Assembly: GCF_000020665.1 (NCBI RefSeq)
Contig: NC_011071.1
Span: 288,501-352,500 of the forward strand
Source of the DNA: Stenotrophomonas maltophilia R551-3
GTDB lineage: Bacteria > Pseudomonadota > Gammaproteobacteria > Xanthomonadales > Xanthomonadaceae
Direction of reading: 5' to 3'
Length of the DNA stretch: 64,000 bases
Both the position numbers and the translations under genes were made by a program. Below, piece after piece: positions 8,766-18,426 of this stretch; position 1 is the stretch's first letter, and every line of letters starts with the position of its first letter. The notes below the pieces were generated by a model. The model was not told the origin of the DNA and searched no databases. It saw only the letters and a list, made by a program, of their open reading frames with translations.

Positions 8766-11624
8766 TTAGAAGCGCTGCTGGTACTTCATGTACATGAAAC
8801 GACCGATATCGAAGCCACCGTAGTAGGTGAAGCTGCTGTTCGGCTGGCTGTACATGATCGGACCCTGGTGGTCGAAGACGTTGTTCACGCCCAGCGACAC
8901 GGTGCCGTCCCACGGCAGGCTGTAACGCACCTGCAGGTCGTGGAAGGTGTTGGAGCCCACCTTGCGGCTCGGCTGCGCATCGGTGTACGGCGAGACGAAG
9001 CCGGCCATGTTGCAGTCCGGGCCACCGCCCAGGTCATACGAGCAGGCTTCCTTCATGCCCGAGTAGTAGCGGGCGGTCCAGCCAATGCCCAGGTCGCCGT
9101 ACTGCCAATCCAGGTTGAAGGTCGAACGCACGCGGAAGTTGCCCTGCCAGCCGGTCTTCTGCTCCACCGGCGTGGTGGCGGCGCTGTCGTTGCGCTGCTC
9201 CAGGTAGTCGGTGTAGGTGGTGTTCCAGGTGGCGGCAAAGCGGCCGAACGAGGTTTCCGGCAGGCGGTAGCGCAGGCTGAAATCGTAGCCAGCGGTTTCG
9301 CGGTAGCCCGCATTGACCAGCGAGCGGTCCAGCGCCGTCACCTGGCCCAGCGTCTTGGCGCTGGTGGAACGGGTGAAGCGGCCGCAGGCCGAATCCACGC
9401 CCTGCACGTAGCACTGGTTGAGGATGTCGGTGGCCGACTCACCCACGATCGCGTTGTCGATGCGGATCTTCCACCAGTCCAGGCTGACGTCCAGGCCCGG
9501 CACGAACTCGGGGCTGTACACCAGGCCCACGGTCCAGGTCTTGGCGGTTTCCGGCTTCAGGTTCGCATTGGAACCGGAGTCGAAATCGGCGATGCCCTGC
9601 TGGCCCGGACGGTTGGCGACGTTGCCTTCCGACGCGGTCTGCTGGCGGAAGTTCGCCGGCACCTTCAGCGCCTGGCAGCGTGCGGCCACGGTCGCGCTGC
9701 TGGCAGCGATGCCGAACGAGGTATCGCACGGATCGGTGAACGAATCACGGCTCTTCGCGCCACCGCTGTACAGGTCGTCCACGGTCGGCGCACGGAAGCC
9801 GGTGCCATAGGTAGCGCGCACCAGCAGGCTGTCGATCGGCTTCCACTTCAGGCCGAACTTGCTGTTGGTGGTCGAACCGAAGGTGTTGTAGTCGGTGTAG
9901 CGGCCGGCCAGGTCCAGCGACAGCTCACGCGCGAACGGCATGTCGGCCAGCAGCGGTACCTGCAGTTCCAGGTAGACCTCGTTGAGCGAGTAGTCGCCAC
10001 GGGTCGGCTGGCCGGTGGTGCCGGCGATCTGGCCCTTCTGCACCATCAGGTCCGGGGTGTAGCTGGCTTCTTCGCTGCGGTGCTCGAAGCCCATCGCGGC
10101 CATCACGTCGCCGGCCGGCAGGGAGAACACCGAACCGGAGATGTTGGCGCTGGCCACCTTGGTGGTGCTCTTCATCTTGTCGACGAAGCGGGTGAACAGG
10201 TAGTCCTGCACGTCCTGGTTGCTCAGCGAGCCCGGGCCCGCATAGCCCATCGGCGCGGCCGGGTTCCACGGCACGCAGCCGGCGATCACTGCACCCGGGC
10301 TGCCGCAGCGTGCCACGGTGCCATCCATGAAGGACGGGCCCACCGCCAGGTCGACATGCGGCTGGTACATGCTGCCGGTACCGATGCGCTCGCCTTCATT
10401 GCGGTTGTACATGTAGCTGACGTTCCAGTCCCAGTACCGCGAACCGGTTTCGAAGCTGCCTTCCAGGCCGATGCTGGCGCGCTTGGTGTCCAGGTTGTTC
10501 TCGGTCGCACGCGGCATTTCTTCGGTGCGGTGCGAGAACAGCACGTCCTGGCCCCAGTGGTTGAACGCGCTGTCCTTGGACAGGGCAGCACGGGAACCGT
10601 TGCGGGCCTGTGCGGTGGATACCGAGTAGGGGTAGCCGGCCAGGTGCTTGGTCGACTCGCGCTTGCTGTACAGCGCGTCGGCCACGATGCGCAGGTCATC
10701 GGTGATCGAGAAGCCACCGTTGGCGAACACCGAAGTGCGCTCCATGCCGCTCAGCAGGCTCATGTTGGTCTTGGTGTTGGCACCATCGGCCGGATCGGGC
10801 GTGTGGAAATTGCCCTTCTGGCTCGGGTCGCCGCCCGGGCCCACGGTCAGCGACTTGCCGTCGACGGTGACGCTGCCCCACTGCGTGGTCTGGTTCAGTG
10901 CCTTGACGTCGTCGGGATGGCGCGGGCCCCCCGGGTAACGGCTGAACTCACGCTCGCTGCCGAGAATCTCGTCTTCCTTGGTGCGCTCGGCGCCGACGCT
11001 GAACCAGCCGCGGTCGAAGGTCTTGCCGAAGGTGGCGCTGTAGGAGCGCTTCTGGCCGTCGCCTTCACCGTACTGGCCGACGTAGACGCTGGCTTCGCCA
11101 CCGTCGAAGTTCTTGCGGGTGATGATGTTGACCACACCGGCGATGGCGTCCGAGCCATACAGCGCGGATGCGCCGTCGGTCAGCACTTCCACGCGCTCGA
11201 CAATCGCCGAGGGAATCGAAGCCAGGTCGGAGTAGCCACCGGCGCTGACGCCCATGCGGCGGCCGTCGATCAGCACCAGGCTGCGTTCAGGCCCGAGGTT
11301 GCGCAGGCTGACGTACGTGCCGCCGAAGTCGCGCGAAGAACTCAGCGACGACGAGCGGCTCAGGCTCGGTGCGCCGGCGGCGGTGACGTCCTGCAGGATG
11401 TCGGCGACGTTGATGTAACCCTTCTTCTCGATCTCGGCGCGGCTGAGCGCGACGACCGGCTGTGCGGTCTCGACACTGGCCTGGCGGATGCGCGAGCCGG
11501 TGATTTCGATGCGGTCGAGGTTGGTCGGGGTGTCGCCGGCGCTCTGTGCGAAGGCGGGGGTGGTGCAGCTGGCGGCCAGCGCGATGACGATCGCGTTGCG
11601 CAGCGGATTGGTTTTCAGGGACAT
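8766..11624 (-). CDS. TonB-dependent outer-membrane receptor
   Basis: A 952-residue beta-barrel receptor. A signal peptide of about 26 residues ends TPAFA. The plug domain begins LDRIEITGSRIRQ and contains SLVLIDGRR and VEVLTDGASALYGSDAIAGVVNIIT, both characteristic. The barrel ends with a terminal phenylalanine (YMKYQQRF), needed for BAM insertion. Energy comes from TonB-ExbBD. The size and plug type match the large xanthomonad receptors used for siderophores, peptides or carbohydrates, but no substrate can be assigned. ATG 11624 is chosen because the signal peptide follows directly; a start at 11654 is possible. Confidence 0.92.
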   Translation of the reverse strand: MSLKTNPLRNAIVIALAASCTTPAFAQSAGDTPTNLDRIEITGSRIRQASVETAQPVVALSRAEIEKKGYINVADILQDVTAAGAPSLSRSSSLSSSRDFGGTYVSLRNLGPERSLVLIDGRRMGVSAGGYSDLASIPSAIVERVEVLTDGASALYGSDAIAGVVNIITRKNFDGGEASVYVGQYGEGDGQKRSYSATFGKTFDRGWFSVGAERTKEDEILGSEREFSRYPGGPRHPDDVKALNQTTQWGSVTVDGKSLTVGPGGDPSQKGNFHTPDPADGANTKTNMSLLSGMERTSVFANGGFSITDDLRIVADALYSKRESTKHLAGYPYSVSTAQARNGSRAALSKDSAFNHWGQDVLFSHRTEEMPRATENNLDTKRASIGLEGSFETGSRYWDWNVSYMYNRNEGERIGTGSMYQPHVDLAVGPSFMDGTVARCGSPGAVIAGCVPWNPAAPMGYAGPGSLSNQDVQDYLFTRFVDKMKSTTKVASANISGSVFSLPAGDVMAAMGFEHRSEEASYTPDLMVQKGQIAGTTGQPTRGDYSLNEVYLELQVPLLADMPFARELSLDLAGRYTDYNTFGSTTNSKFGLKWKPIDSLLVRATYGTGFRAPTVDDLYSGGAKSRDSFTDPCDTSFGIAASSATVAARCQALKVPANFRQQTASEGNVANRPGQQGIADFDSGSNANLKPETAKTWTVGLVYSPEFVPGLDVSLDWWKIRIDNAIVGESATDILNQCYVQGVDSACGRFTRSTSAKTLGQVTALDRSLVNAGYRETAGYDFSLRYRLPETSFGRFAATWNTTYTDYLEQRNDSAATTPVEQKTGWQGNFRVRSTFNLDWQYGDLGIGWTARYYSGMKEACSYDLGGGPDCNMAGFVSPYTDAQPSRKVGSNTFHDLQVRYSLPWDGTVSLGVNNVFDHQGPIMYSQPNSSFTYYGGFDIGRFMYMKYQQRF

Positions 11625-11885
11625 CCGTGAAATCTCGTGTTTCAGAAAAAACATGCGCCCGTTCTGTGGGCGCGTGGGGTGCTGCAAACCAACGTGGGGC
11701 CGCGATTCTAGAATGTTTCCATTCGTAACTGTTTGTCCCTGCGCGCTGGGAAGTGCGCGAAAATGAATCGCAACCAACAATCCACAGATGCACTGTGCGC
11801 AGCGTCACGTGCGTTGCGTTTGCGACGGGCAGAGGCATCGGTAGCGGCGGTATCTACGCAATCTGTAGCGACGACCACCCAGATC

Positions 11886-11924
11886 GGGGTCAGATCCCTT
11901 CGCGTAGCGAAGGGATCTGACCCC
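11886..11924. repeat. GGGGTCAGATCCCTT palindrome
   Basis: Perfect 18-base arms: GGGGTCAGATCCCTTCGC, a 3-base loop, then the complement ending GATCTGACCCC. Same family as 8561-8654 and 36969-37008. Located just outside the terminator of the export operon. Confidence 0.85.
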
Positions 11925-11925
11925 A

Positions 11926-11960
11926 CCAAAGAAAAAGGGACGGAGCCTTCGCTCCGTCCC
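11926..11960 (-). terminator. intrinsic terminator of the MacAB-like operon
   Basis: Stem GGGACGGAGC (11937-11946) pairs with GCTCCGTCCC (11951-11960). On the minus strand it is followed by TTTTTCTTTGG. It lies 34 bases after the stop of the last permease gene. Confidence 0.88.
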
Positions 11961-11994
11961 CCTGCGTGATGCGCAGTCTGTCGCTGCGTGATGC

Positions 11995-13317
11995 TCAGGT
12001 TTCGCGCAACGCCGTGGTGATGGGCAACCGTGCCGCGCGCAGCGCCGGGAACAGGCCGCCGACGAGGCCGATGCCCAGTGCCCATTTCAGGCCGGTCCAC
12101 AGCAGTTCCGACGACACATGGAACTTGAACACCACCGCGCTGAAGTTGCTGCCGATGGTGGACACGCTGTAACCATTGAACAGCAGCCACGCCACCGCAC
12201 ACCCCAGCAGGCCACCCAGCAGGGCCAGCAGCATTGTTTCCAGCATCACTGCAGTCACCACCGGCAGGCCGCGGAAGCCGATCGCCCGCATCGTGGCGAT
12301 CTCGCGCGCACGCGTGGCCACCGCTGCGTACATGGTGTTGAGCGCACCGAACACCGCACCCACCGCCATGATGGTGCCGATCACCTTGCCGAGGATGTCG
12401 ATCAGCTTGGTCAGGCCACCGCCCTGCTTGCTGTAGTAGACGCGGGTGGTTTCCACGTCCAGTTTCAGGCGCGGGTCGGCAGCGACGGCGGCCTTGAACT
12501 GCTCGAAGCCGGGCTTGCCATCGGTGCGCACGCTGATCGACTGCCACGCACTGCGCTGGTAGGTGGTGGCCAGCGTATCGGCGTCGGTCCACAGTTCCGA
12601 GTCATGCGCATCGCCGGTGGCGAACACACCGACCACGGTCCAGGTCTGGTTGCCCAGCGTCAGCGTCTTGCCCACATCCAGATCGCGGAACTGGCCCTTG
12701 GCGCCCTGGCCGACCACGATCTCGCGCAGGCCGGTGGCGAACGTGCGGCCTTCGACAATCTTGACCTTGTCATGCACCGCCCACGCCTGCGGGCCGACGC
12801 CGCGGAACTGCGCGTTGACGTCGGTGCCATCGGACTTCGACACCAGGTTGACCACCTGCGACAACTCCGGTGACAGCAGCGGCCGGCCTTCGGCATCGCG
12901 GCTGATGCCGGGCAGGGTGGACAACGTCGGCACCTGCTCGCGGGTGATGACCGAGTTGGTTTCGGCCTGCGAGCCGCCGCGCAGCACGATGGCGGTGGTG
13001 TCATCGCCGGTGTTGTTGAGCGTGGCCTGGAAGCCTTCGCCCATCGCCAGCATCGCCACCAGCACGCCGACCACGCCGGCGATGCCGACCACGATCACCG
13101 AGGACGCGCCCCAGCGCTGCGGCAGACTGGCTACGCCGATGCGGGTGGCGGCCAGCGCCAGTCGCCCACCGCGGGTCAGCAGCAGCCACAGTGCCACCAG
13201 CACGGCGACCGCCAACACGCCGATCCACGGCAGGCCGATCCACAGCACCAGGCCGATCACCAGCAGCAGCGCGGTCAGCGCATTGCCCAGCCACTTCTTG
13301 AGTTTGCTCTTGAACAT
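11995..13317 (-). CDS. FtsX/MacB-type ABC transporter permease (second subunit)
   Basis: A 440-residue permease. The FtsX-like core has a membrane helix near residues 75-95, a large periplasmic domain (about 100-310) and three C-terminal helices with the conserved loop ATRAREIATMRAIGFRG. Ahead of the core are two extra hydrophobic segments (about 10-50) that the partner permease lacks. It is the last gene of the adaptor-ATPase-permease-permease operon; AGGAGG lies 6 bases before ATG 13317. Export of a lipid-like or peptide substrate across the envelope is the usual role (family knowledge); the substrate here is unknown. Confidence 0.88.
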   Translation of the reverse strand: MFKSKLKKWLGNALTALLLVIGLVLWIGLPWIGVLAVAVLVALWLLLTRGGRLALAATRIGVASLPQRWGASSVIVVGIAGVVGVLVAMLAMGEGFQATLNNTGDDTTAIVLRGGSQAETNSVITREQVPTLSTLPGISRDAEGRPLLSPELSQVVNLVSKSDGTDVNAQFRGVGPQAWAVHDKVKIVEGRTFATGLREIVVGQGAKGQFRDLDVGKTLTLGNQTWTVVGVFATGDAHDSELWTDADTLATTYQRSAWQSISVRTDGKPGFEQFKAAVAADPRLKLDVETTRVYYSKQGGGLTKLIDILGKVIGTIMAVGAVFGALNTMYAAVATRAREIATMRAIGFRGLPVVTAVMLETMLLALLGGLLGCAVAWLLFNGYSVSTIGSNFSAVVFKFHVSSELLWTGLKWALGIGLVGGLFPALRAARLPITTALRET

Positions 13318-13330
13318 GTCGGTGTCCTCC

Positions 13331-14488
13331 TCAGCGGCCGGCCAGTGCGTCGACGATCTTCAGGCGCTTGGCACGCAGCGCCGGCAGCAGGCCGACGATG
13401 ATGCCGATCACCACGATCAGGCCCAGCCCCATCAGCCAGGTCGGCGTCGGCACGTGCGGCGGCAGCATGCCCATGCTCTTTGGCCCGATCGCCGGCAGGA
13501 TCAGTGCAGCCAGGCCCATGCCGATCAGGCCACCGAGGCCGATCAGCAGCACCGACTCCACCATTACCAGCATCAGCACGGTGCTGTCCTTGAAGCCCAG
13601 CGTCTTCAGCGTGGCCAGTTCGGGCACGCGCTCGCGCACCGCCTGCGCCATGGTGTTGCCGGTCAACAGCAGCAGGGTGAAGAACACCGCACCCATGATC
13701 GAGGTGACGATCATGCCGATGTCGGCGAACTGCTTGACGAAGGCCTGCTGGAACGCCGATTCGGTCTGGGTCTTGGTTTCGTGGTCGGAGTTGGCCGAGA
13801 TCGCGTCGATCGCCTGCGCCACCCGCGAAGAGTGGTCCGGGTTGTCCAGCGTCACCGTGTACCAGCTCACCTGGTTCTTGATGTAGTCGTTGGACTCATC
13901 GAAGTACTTCCAGTTCATCATCAACTGGCGTTCTTCGTTGGAGGCCTGTGCCGGATCCCTGGAACGGTAGATGCCCTTCAACTCCAGCGGCCAGTCGTTG
14001 CTGCCGCCGCGCGGGAAGATTGTCGCCTGCAGCGGAATGGTGTCGCCGATCTTCCAGCCGAACTGCTTGGCCAGGGTCTCGCCGACGATGGCGCCGGTGC
14101 GGGTGTTCTTCCAGTCTTCCAGCTGCGCCGGGTCGATCTGCAGTTCGCGGTAGACATCGAAGTAGTTGGGTGACACCGAGAAGTTCGGGAAGAAATTCTT
14201 CGGGTCCTGGTAGATGCCGCCGAACCACATGCCATAGGCCACGTCGCGTACACCGGCGACCTGGCGGATCTGCGTTTCCAGGCGGATCGGCAGCGACTGG
14301 GTGATCGACAGGCGCGAGGCAGTGACCAGCCGGTTGGCACCTTCCACGCTACCACCGGAGGTGAACGCCACGCGCACCGAATCGAGCATGCCGAACAGCA
14401 GGAACGCGGCCACCACCGACAGCAGGGTCAACAAGGTGCGGGTGCGGGTGCGGAACAGCTGCGCCCAGACCAACGAGAAGTATTTCAT
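13331..14488 (-). CDS. FtsX/MacB-type ABC transporter permease (first subunit)
   Basis: A 385-residue permease with one N-terminal helix (about 15-40), a periplasmic domain and three C-terminal helices; the conserved loop is RERVPELATLKTLGF. It has the standard FtsX topology. It is 14 bases upstream of the second permease and 14 bases after the ATPase gene. The two permeases are only distantly alike, implying a LolC/LolE-style heterodimer rather than a MacB homodimer (inference). Confidence 0.88.
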   Translation of the reverse strand: MKYFSLVWAQLFRTRTRTLLTLLSVVAAFLLFGMLDSVRVAFTSGGSVEGANRLVTASRLSITQSLPIRLETQIRQVAGVRDVAYGMWFGGIYQDPKNFFPNFSVSPNYFDVYRELQIDPAQLEDWKNTRTGAIVGETLAKQFGWKIGDTIPLQATIFPRGGSNDWPLELKGIYRSRDPAQASNEERQLMMNWKYFDESNDYIKNQVSWYTVTLDNPDHSSRVAQAIDAISANSDHETKTQTESAFQQAFVKQFADIGMIVTSIMGAVFFTLLLLTGNTMAQAVRERVPELATLKTLGFKDSTVLMLVMVESVLLIGLGGLIGMGLAALILPAIGPKSMGMLPPHVPTPTWLMGLGLIVVIGIIVGLLPALRAKRLKIVDALAGR

Positions 14489-14502
14489 CGCTGTGGCCTC
14501 CG

Positions 14503-15192
<690 letters not shown>

Positions 15193-15294
15193 GGGTGGTT
15201 CTCCACGGAAGGCGGGAAACGGGGAAGCACACCTGCGGTGGCCGCAGGCGTGCGTCGAGCGGTGTTGCCGGCGGCGCCCGCAGGCGCCAGGCCG

Positions 15295-16548
15295 TTACTG
15301 CGCTTGTTTCTGTTGCACCTTGGCGCCATCGCGGAGGGTGTCCGGCGGGTTCACCACCACCGATTCACCTGCGCTCACGCCCTTGAGGATCTGGCGGTCC
15401 TTGCCCATCGCCTGGCCAGCCTCGACCGTGCGCTGCTGCACGCGGCTCTCGTCACCCAGCACGAAGGCCACCGATGTGCCCTCGCGCTGGACCACGGCGC
15501 CACCTGGCACGCGCACGCCTTGCGGCTTGGCGGCCGCCTGCGGCTGTGCCTGTTCCAGGAAGCTGACCCGCACGCCCATCTCCGGCACGATGCGCGGGTC
15601 CTTCACCTTCAGCGCCACGCGTACCTTCACCGTGGCCTTGCCGCGGTCGGCGGTGGGGATGATGGCGATCACCTCACCCGGAATCTTCCATTCCGGGTAG
15701 GCGTTGAGCGTGGCTTCCACCGGCATCTTCGGCTGCACGCGGCCGATGAAAGCTTCGCCGACCTCGACTTCGATCTCCAGCGATTCCATGTCGACGATGG
15801 TGCCGATGCCGGTACGGGTGAAGCCACCACCGGCCGACAGCGGCGAGACGATTTCGCCGGGCTGCGCAGCCTTGGCGGTGACCACGCCGGAGAACGGCGC
15901 GCGCACGATGTTGTTGTCCACGCCCAGGTCGGCGATGGCCAGCTGGTCGTTGGCCACCTTGACGTTGCGCTGTGCGGTGTCCAGCTGTGCACGCAGGCTG
16001 TCGCGCTGGGCCACCGCCTGGTCGTACTGCGAGCGCGACACCAGCTGCTGGCCGACCAGTGCCTGCAGGCGGCTGGCCTCGGCGGCGGCCTGCTTCTGCT
16101 GTGCTTCCAGCCCGGCCACCTGGCTGCGTGCGGCCTGCAGCTGCGAGGCATACAGGCTGCGCTGCGCGTCGGCATCGATCGGGTCCAGCGTGGCCATGAT
16201 CTGGCCCTGCTCCACGCGCATGCCTTCCTCGATCATCACCTCGCGAACCTTGCCGGTGATCTTGGCCGAGACGGTGGCCATGCGCCGCGCAACGACATAG
16301 CCGCTGGCGTCGAGCACCGAACTGCTGGCGTTGCCCTGCTGGATGGCCACTGCCGGCGCGGTTTCCACGTCCACCGCCGGGGTACGCCCGAACAGGGCGA
16401 AGGCAGCAGCGGCCAGCAGCAACACGATCACGATGATCGCGATCCACAGCCAGCGGCGGCCACCACCACTGCCACTCCCTCCTGAGGCGGGCGGCGGGGA
16501 CTTGCGGTCGATACGGAGTTCCTTCAACAGCTCGGCAGAAGCGTTCAT
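15295..16548 (-). CDS. periplasmic adaptor (membrane fusion protein, MacA/HlyD-like)
   Basis: A 417-residue adaptor. One membrane anchor (about residues 37-57) follows a Gly/Ser-rich tail. The lipoyl half-motifs are split by a coiled-coil hairpin (about 130-220, AARSQVAGLEAQQKQAAAEA). A barrel domain contains IVDMESLEIEVEVGE. It links the inner-membrane ABC complex to an outer-membrane channel not encoded here. ATG 16548 is used; an in-frame ATG at 16557 adds three residues. Gap to the ATPase gene is about 100 bases, so all four genes likely share one promoter. Confidence 0.88.
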   Translation of the reverse strand: MNASAELLKELRIDRKSPPPASGGSGSGGGRRWLWIAIIVIVLLLAAAAFALFGRTPAVDVETAPAVAIQQGNASSSVLDASGYVVARRMATVSAKITGKVREVMIEEGMRVEQGQIMATLDPIDADAQRSLYASQLQAARSQVAGLEAQQKQAAAEASRLQALVGQQLVSRSQYDQAVAQRDSLRAQLDTAQRNVKVANDQLAIADLGVDNNIVRAPFSGVVTAKAAQPGEIVSPLSAGGGFTRTGIGTIVDMESLEIEVEVGEAFIGRVQPKMPVEATLNAYPEWKIPGEVIAIIPTADRGKATVKVRVALKVKDPRIVPEMGVRVSFLEQAQPQAAAKPQGVRVPGGAVVQREGTSVAFVLGDESRVQQRTVEAGQAMGKDRQILKGVSAGESVVVNPPDTLRDGAKVQQKQAQ

Positions 16549-16720
16549 TCGTTCCATCACAGGCGTTCGGGCGGGTGTGACCGGAAGGGCGGACGGCGGC
16601 GGTTCCGGCGGTGGAGCGTGCGGCACAGCATGAAGGCAGGCACAGCGATGACGGCAGTGACAGCTGTCACCCGATGACACTGACGGCGGCAACTGCGAAA
16701 TGTGACCACGGCGGCACAGG

Positions 16721-17647
16721 ATGGCAACGTCCCCGCTACCGGTACCGCCCATGGATCCGATCGCCCCGTCGCTGGCCCGCCTGCAGCAGGTGCAGGTGCG
16801 TTACCGCGACCATACCGCCCTGCATGGCATCGACCTGCAGGTCCGCGCTGGCCAGGTGCTGGCGCTGCTGGGCCGCAACGGTGCCGGCAAGAGTACCGCG
16901 ATCAGCGTGTTGTTGGGCCTGCGCCGCGCCGATGGCGGGCAGGTCGAACTGCTCGGCGGCGACCCGCAGCAGCGGACCAGCCGTCTCGGCCTGGGCGTGA
17001 TGCTGCAGAGCACCAGCCTGCCGCCGATGCTGCAGGTGGACGAACTGGTGGCGCAGGCAAGCGCCTGCTACCCCGACCCGATGCCGCTGCAGGAGGTACT
17101 GCAGCGCGCCGGCCTGCAGGCGCTCGCGCGCCGCCGCTACGGCCAGCTGTCCGGTGGCCAGCAGCGCGCCGTGCAGTTCGCCATCGCGCTGTGTGGGCGG
17201 CCACGCGTACTGTTCCTGGACGAGCCCACCACCGGTCTGGACATCCAGGCACGGCGGGTGATGTGGCAGGCGATCCGGCAGCTGGTGGCCGAAGGCTGTG
17301 GCGTGCTGCTGACCACCCATTACCTGGAGGAAGCCGAAGCGCTGGCGCAGCAGGTGGTGGTGCTGGAGCAGGGCCGGGTACTGGCCGACGCGCCGCTGAG
17401 CGAGCTGCGCCTGGCCGATCGGCCGCGCCGCATCCGCTGCCGCAGCGGGTTGCCCATGGAGGACGTGCAGCAGTGGCCGGGCGTGCAGGAGGTGCAGCGC
17501 GACGGCGAGCACCTGCAGCTGCTGGCGAGCCCGGCCGAGCCGGTGGTGGCGCGCCTGCTGGCCGCCGACGCGCAGCTGCGCGAGCTGGAAGTACAGGGCG
17601 CGGCGCTGGCCGACGCCTTCCTCGACATGACCCGGGAGGCCGCATGA
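16721..17647 (+). CDS. ABC-2 type exporter ATPase
   Basis: A 308-residue ATPase. Walker A is GRNGAGKST (51-59), signature LSGGQQR (143-149) and Walker B VLFLDEPTTGLD (163-174). The C-terminal 90 residues form the accessory domain common in drug- and polysaccharide-exporting ABC-2 systems such as DrrA. The partner permease starts inside its stop codon. ATG 16721 is the longest start; ATG 16751 is plausible. Divergent from the MacA-like gene 172 bases away, so the shared intergenic space holds two promoters. Confidence 0.9.
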   Translation: MATSPLPVPPMDPIAPSLARLQQVQVRYRDHTALHGIDLQVRAGQVLALLGRNGAGKSTAISVLLGLRRADGGQVELLGGDPQQRTSRLGLGVMLQSTSLPPMLQVDELVAQASACYPDPMPLQEVLQRAGLQALARRRYGQLSGGQQRAVQFAIALCGRPRVLFLDEPTTGLDIQARRVMWQAIRQLVAEGCGVLLTTHYLEEAEALAQQVVVLEQGRVLADAPLSELRLADRPRRIRCRSGLPMEDVQQWPGVQEVQRDGEHLQLLASPAEPVVARLLAADAQLRELEVQGAALADAFLDMTREAA

Positions 17648-18420
17648 ACACCCTGATCCGTACCGCCAGGTTGCCGCTGCCTGCATGGCGCCAGGCGCTG
17701 CGCCCGTATCGCGCTGAACTGCTGGCCGAACTGCGCCGGGCCTGGCGTACGCCGGCGTTCGCGGTGCCCTCGCTGCTGTTCCCGGTGCTGTTCTATCTGC
17801 TGTTCGGTGTGCTGCTGGGGCGTGGTCACGCGCCGCTGTATCTGTTGGCCACCTACTGCGTGTTTGGCGCGATGGCCCCGGCCCTGTTCGGCTTCGGCGT
17901 GCAGTTGGCGCTGGACCGCGAAGGCGGCCTGCTGACCCTCAAGCGCGCGCTGCCGATGCCGGCGGCGGCACCGCTGCTGGCACGGCTGGCGATGGCGGTG
18001 ATGTTCGCGCTGCTGGTGGCGTTACTGCTGATCGGCGTCGCGCGCGTGTTCGGTGGTGTGCAGCTGCAGGCGTTGCAGATGGTGCAGCTGCTGGCGGTGG
18101 CGGGCCTGGCGGCGCTGCCGCTGGGGGCGATCGGCCTGCTGATCGGCAGCCATGTCAGTGCCAGCGCGGCGCCGGCGATGGTCAATCTGGTTTATCTGCC
18201 GCTGGCCCTGCTGTCCGGCCTGTGGCTGCCGCTGTCGGCGCTGCCGAAGTTTTTCTCGACGATGGCCCCACTGTGGCCGACCTGGCATCTGGCGCAGCTG
18301 GCGCTGCCGGTGGTCGGGCTGCCGTCGGTGGGCAGCCTCGCCGGCCACCTGCTGGTGCTGCTGGCGGTGACCGTGGTCGCGTTGCTGCTGGCGCGCCGTC
18401 GCCTGCGCCGGATCGGCTGA
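17644..18420 (+). CDS. ABC-2 type transporter permease
   Basis: A 258-residue permease with six predicted helices; the family signature is in the last third (VNLVYLPLALLSGLWLPLSALP). It overlaps the ATPase gene by ATGA and ends 6 bases before the sensor kinase start. The four genes through 20240 form a coupled export-plus-sensing module, a plan typical of DesKR-like neighbourhoods. Confidence 0.88.
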   Translation: MNTLIRTARLPLPAWRQALRPYRAELLAELRRAWRTPAFAVPSLLFPVLFYLLFGVLLGRGHAPLYLLATYCVFGAMAPALFGFGVQLALDREGGLLTLKRALPMPAAAPLLARLAMAVMFALLVALLLIGVARVFGGVQLQALQMVQLLAVAGLAALPLGAIGLLIGSHVSASAAPAMVNLVYLPLALLSGLWLPLSALPKFFSTMAPLWPTWHLAQLALPVVGLPSVGSLAGHLLVLLAVTVVALLLARRRLRRIG

Positions 18421-18426
18421 ACTGGC

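Larger units (their letters stand above)
11625..11994. other. intergenic region between receptor and export operon
   Basis: 370 bases holding the receptor promoter and the 3' end of the export operon. A TAGAAT hexamer at about 11708-11713 (minus strand, TAGAAT read from ATTCTA) could be a -10 for the receptor, but no good -35 is visible. The rest holds a GGGGTC palindrome (11886-11924) and a terminator (11926-11960). Confidence 0.5.

Noticed and set aside
8544..11630. A 1028-residue open frame on the plus strand opposite the TonB receptor
   Set aside because: It is antisense to a clear receptor with signal peptide and plug motifs; high GC leaves the opposite frame open, and its protein has no recognisable domain.
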